A program made the position numbers and the translations under genes. From positions 1 to 22,339 of IMG/VR virus record IMGVR_UViG_3300034418_004457: a DNA stretch of 22,339 bases. One strand, 5' to 3'. This DNA is from a virus. This document shows, one piece after another, positions 20,476 to 22,339 of the stretch. The notes under the pieces were generated by a model. It ran no database searches and was not told the origin of the DNA. It worked only from the letters and a program-made list of their open reading frames with translations. Numbering within the stretch: position 1 is the stretch's first letter; each line of letters opens with the position of its first letter.

Positions 20476-21072
20476 ATGGCTACCTCAGATATCTGGGCTA
20501 TAACTCCGTCTACTAGTGCCACGTTGCTAAGAGCAGCAGCGTCAATTGTTGGTGCCGGAGATATCACCCTGCTGACAAATGACGTTAGCCCATACGGTAC
20601 CGGATACAAACTTCTGTTTACCTCCGCAGGTAACGATGCAGGCATTACCTTTACAATTACCGGCGTAAAAGTTGGTGATTTGTCTGGTGCCTCCGTCACT
20701 GAGGAAGTTACAGGAGCTAACGCTAGCACGGCGTCCTCTACTAATTTCTACACTTCGGTGAGCAATATTTCGGTAGATGGCGCTTCTGCGGGCAATGTAA
20801 GTATCGGTATTACTGGGTCTTTGGCATTTGGTCGAACTAGGCTGAAGAGCTTGTATTACGTGGGTGCGGGCACTGCGGGGTCTATTAAGTTCAACTTAAA
20901 TAGCAGCTCTGGCACATTGCTTCTACAGATTGATACTCCGGTTTCATCTACTTCGTTTTCGGATAGTGTGACTATTCCTGAGTTGGGTATTCTTACTCAG
21001 CGAAGCAACTCTACCGATTTTGCAGTTATGACCTTAGACCAAGTGTCTAACGTGACGGTTTTCTGTGGCTAA
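20476..21072 (+). CDS. Putative virion structural protein, 198 aa, beta-rich
   Basis: Ser/Thr/Gly/Val-rich with repeated short strands and few charges; several segments look like a jelly-roll or Ig-like fold (GITFTITGVKVGDLSG, NVSIGITGSLAFG). The ribosome site AGGAGGTGACCT is close to ideal, suggesting high expression. It is likely a partner of the preceding protein on the capsid surface or at the neck; composition and place are the only evidence. Its end overlaps the next gene by eight bases. Confidence 0.7.
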   Translation: MATSDIWAITPSTSATLLRAAASIVGAGDITLLTNDVSPYGTGYKLLFTSAGNDAGITFTITGVKVGDLSGASVTEEVTGANASTASSTNFYTSVSNISVDGASAGNVSIGITGSLAFGRTRLKSLYYVGAGTAGSIKFNLNSSSGTLLLQIDTPVSSTSFSDSVTIPELGILTQRSNSTDFAVMTLDQVSNVTVFCG

Positions 21073-21340
21073 ACAAGTAGACAAAAAGGCAATGGCTTGT
21101 AACAAGCCGCGTCGTACTCCTTCTCATCCCAAGAAGTCTCATATCGTTAAGGCTTGTGAGGGTGGGAAGGAGAAGATCATTCGTTTTGGAGAGCAGGGTG
21201 CCAGCACGGCTGGAAAGCCCAAGAAAGGCGAATCTGCGCGGATGAAAGCGAAGCGCAAGTCGTTTAAATCTCGCCACGGTAAGAACATTGCCAAGGGTAA
21301 GATGAGCGCAGCTTATTGGGCTGATAAGGTTAAGTGGTAG
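21065..21340 (+). CDS. Small basic protein, 91 aa (marine-phage type)
   Basis: Starts with GTG 21065 overlapping the previous stop; no other start is available. Very Lys/Arg-rich with the segment HIVKACEGGKEKIIRFGEQG, followed by a long basic stretch (RMKAKRKSFKSRHGKNIAKG) and SAAYWADKVKW at the end. I have seen this pattern often in marine phages next to head genes; I know no experimentally shown role. DNA binding or an internal virion protein are the obvious options. Confidence 0.75.
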   Translation: MAKQVDKKAMACNKPRRTPSHPKKSHIVKACEGGKEKIIRFGEQGASTAGKPKKGESARMKAKRKSFKSRHGKNIAKGKMSAAYWADKVKW

Positions 21341-21349
21341 GAGACCATT

Positions 21350-21685
21350 ATGGCAGTAACTAGAGTACAGAACCCCCCACGAAAAACAACAAGACAAAAA
21401 ATGCGGGAAGATACGAAAGCTGGGAAGCGTGAATCTAGCGATTCCATTCCGGGCCGTGGTAAAGATGCTACCCGTGCGGCTGTAGATAAACGTAGAACAA
21501 CAAGACAAGGTTCTGCTAAAACGCGAATGCTTGATCCTGCGCCTATACCTACACCTATGCCGGCTGAACCTGCGGCTCGCCCGTCAAATATTAGACCGGC
21601 TCGTCCGCAAGAAATGAAAAAAGGCGGTAAAGTTAAAAGAGACCGGCGTGACGGTATAGCGCAACGTGGAAGAACACGCGCATGA
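21350..21685 (+). CDS. Small basic protein, 111 aa, KKGG-type C-terminus
   Basis: A basic N-terminal half without obvious folding, a Pro/Ala-rich linker (PIPTPMPAEPAARP), and a C-terminal motif MKKGGKVKRDRRDGIAQRGRTRA (residues 89-111 region). The Gly-Gly-Lys / RDGIAQRG / TR pattern is a recurring short module in aquatic phages, often duplicated at the ends of different small proteins. Function unknown; electrostatic DNA or capsid interior binding is plausible. Good AGGAG before ATG 21350; the end overlaps the next gene. Confidence 0.72.
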   Translation: MAVTRVQNPPRKTTRQKMREDTKAGKRESSDSIPGRGKDATRAAVDKRRTTRQGSAKTRMLDPAPIPTPMPAEPAARPSNIRPARPQEMKKGGKVKRDRRDGIAQRGRTRA

Positions 21686-21870
21686 TGAAGTGTAGAGGTA
21701 TGGGTAGAATGAAACCCGTAGCCCTAAATAGAGGCGGGTCGGTTAAAGATGCGTGCTACAACAAAGTAAAGTCGCGCTACGAAGTCTTTCCATCCGCTTA
21801 TGCTTCTGGTGCTATAGCTAAGTGCCGTAAGGTCGGTGCTAAGAACTGGGGAAACAGTGGCCGTTCGTAA
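21682..21870 (+). CDS. Small basic protein, 62 aa, with paired Cys
   Basis: The ATG at 21682 overlaps the previous stop (ATGATGA). The main conserved-looking piece is ACYNKVKSRYEVFPSAYASG then AIAKCRKVGAKNWG, with Cys residues about 22 apart; I recall very similar segments in many aquatic phage and giant-virus small proteins, where they often lie beside the type of protein encoded next. No known activity. It also carries an RGGSVKD stretch like the KKGG modules upstream. Confidence 0.72.
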   Translation: MMKCRGMGRMKPVALNRGGSVKDACYNKVKSRYEVFPSAYASGAIAKCRKVGAKNWGNSGRS

Positions 21871-22153
21871 GACAAAGAAAGGCGCAGCGTTAAAACGCTG
21901 GTTTAAGGAAGATTGGAAAGATGTCCGTACTGGTAAAGCGTGCGGGCGGAAGAAGGGCGAAAAGCGCGGCACACCTTACTGTAGACCCACTAAAAAGGTT
22001 TCTAGTAAGACCCCTAAGACCTCTGGAGAGATGACCGCAGCAGAGAAGAAGAAGCGGATAGCCCAGAAAAAACGATTGGGGCAACCGGCAGGTAGGCCTA
22101 GAAGAGTAGAAGCGGCACGCAGAAAGAAAAAGGTTGCTAAGAAAAAGAAATGA
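21857..22153 (+). CDS. Small basic protein, 98 aa (DUF5872-like, from memory)
   Basis: The conserved part is LKRWFKEDWKDVRTGKACG, then RGTPYCRPTKKVSSKTPKT, then GEMTAAEKK, followed by a Lys/Arg-only tail. The W..E.W.DV...CGR...YCRP..KVS..TP.T pattern agrees with what I remember of DUF5872, a family of unknown function. The two Cys could bind metal or form a pair. I chose GTG 21857, which has GGGGA six bases upstream and overlaps the previous gene by 14 bases, over GTG 21836. It overlaps the next gene as ATGA. Confidence 0.72.
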   Translation: MAVRKTKKGAALKRWFKEDWKDVRTGKACGRKKGEKRGTPYCRPTKKVSSKTPKTSGEMTAAEKKKRIAQKKRLGQPAGRPRRVEAARRKKKVAKKKK

Positions 22154-22339
22154 TTACTTGGACTGAACGCAACGACATAATTAAAGAAATAAAAGATTGG
22201 TCAAAACAAGCATTAGAAGTAAATAGTACAGAATTTAACGATTTACCCCCGTGCCCATATGCAAAAGCAGCGTGGCAGGAGAGTAAAGTAGACATAGTTT
22301 TTAAGTTTGAGGCTGAAGATTACAAAAGACTGTACATGG
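22150..22339 (+). CDS. Unknown protein, partial (63 codons visible)
   Basis: Starts at ATG 22150 overlapping the previous TGA and is open to the right edge. The visible part has an acidic helix (NDIIKEIKDWSKQALEV) and a LPPCPYAKAAWQ motif, which I have seen in uncharacterised phage proteins of the head/neck region. Nothing more can be said without the rest of the gene. Confidence 0.7.
   Translation, partial: MITWTERNDIIKEIKDWSKQALEVNSTEFNDLPPCPYAKAAWQESKVDIVFKFEAEDYKRLYM

Overview
This window looks like part of a tailed double-stranded DNA phage genome (Caudoviricetes), probably from an aquatic environment. It has a terminase, portal, scaffold and capsid block, a family A type DNA polymerase with a proofreading domain, densely packed genes with ATGA start/stop overlaps, and no tRNA, rRNA or insertion sequence. 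Several small basic proteins at the right end resemble proteins I associate with marine phages. The host cannot be named from the sequence. Both ends cut through genes (a DNA polymerase at the left, an unknown gene at the right), so lysis and tail genes are not visible.

The left part (about 1-9541) is read entirely leftward. In transcription order it holds a series of small unknown genes, a MoxR-type AAA+ ATPase, a VWA-like protein that also carries an HExxH metallopeptidase motif, two ~290-residue unknowns, a ribbon-helix-helix DNA-binding protein, a rho-independent terminator, a VRR-NUC nuclease, a CxxC/CxxC protein and the DNA polymerase. Two good sigma70-like promoters face left, at about 9632-9660 and 6634-6662. 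Its most striking feature is a palindrome, CCTAACAATTGTTAGG. It occurs 11 times between 1650 and 11205, never inside a gene body (though three gene stop codons fall in it) and never in the late region. Seven copies sit about 20 bases before an ATG with a GGAGA-type ribosome binding site. They lie exactly at the junctions where genes are not translationally coupled. They therefore punctuate the operon into blocks, and may be operators, RNA hairpins or recombination linkers.

The centre (about 9542-10343) is a repeat-rich control region with no convincing gene. It has promoter elements in both directions, a 17-bp inverted repeat about 100 bp apart, AATGTTAYG repeats, CGTAACAA repeats, palindromes and a duplicated 30-bp segment. 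It separates leftward early transcription from a single rightward gene (10344-11114) that has its own promoter candidate and terminator. It is the best candidate for a replication origin or transcription switch.

The right part (11622 to the end) is read rightward and is the head module: small and large terminase, an 805-residue portal, a 65-residue protein, a GroES-like co-chaperonin, scaffold, two head-associated proteins, a Mu gpT-like major capsid protein, a terminator, two probable virion proteins, then a run of very basic small proteins. The GroES-like gene between portal and scaffold suggests the phage supplies its own co-chaperonin for capsid folding.
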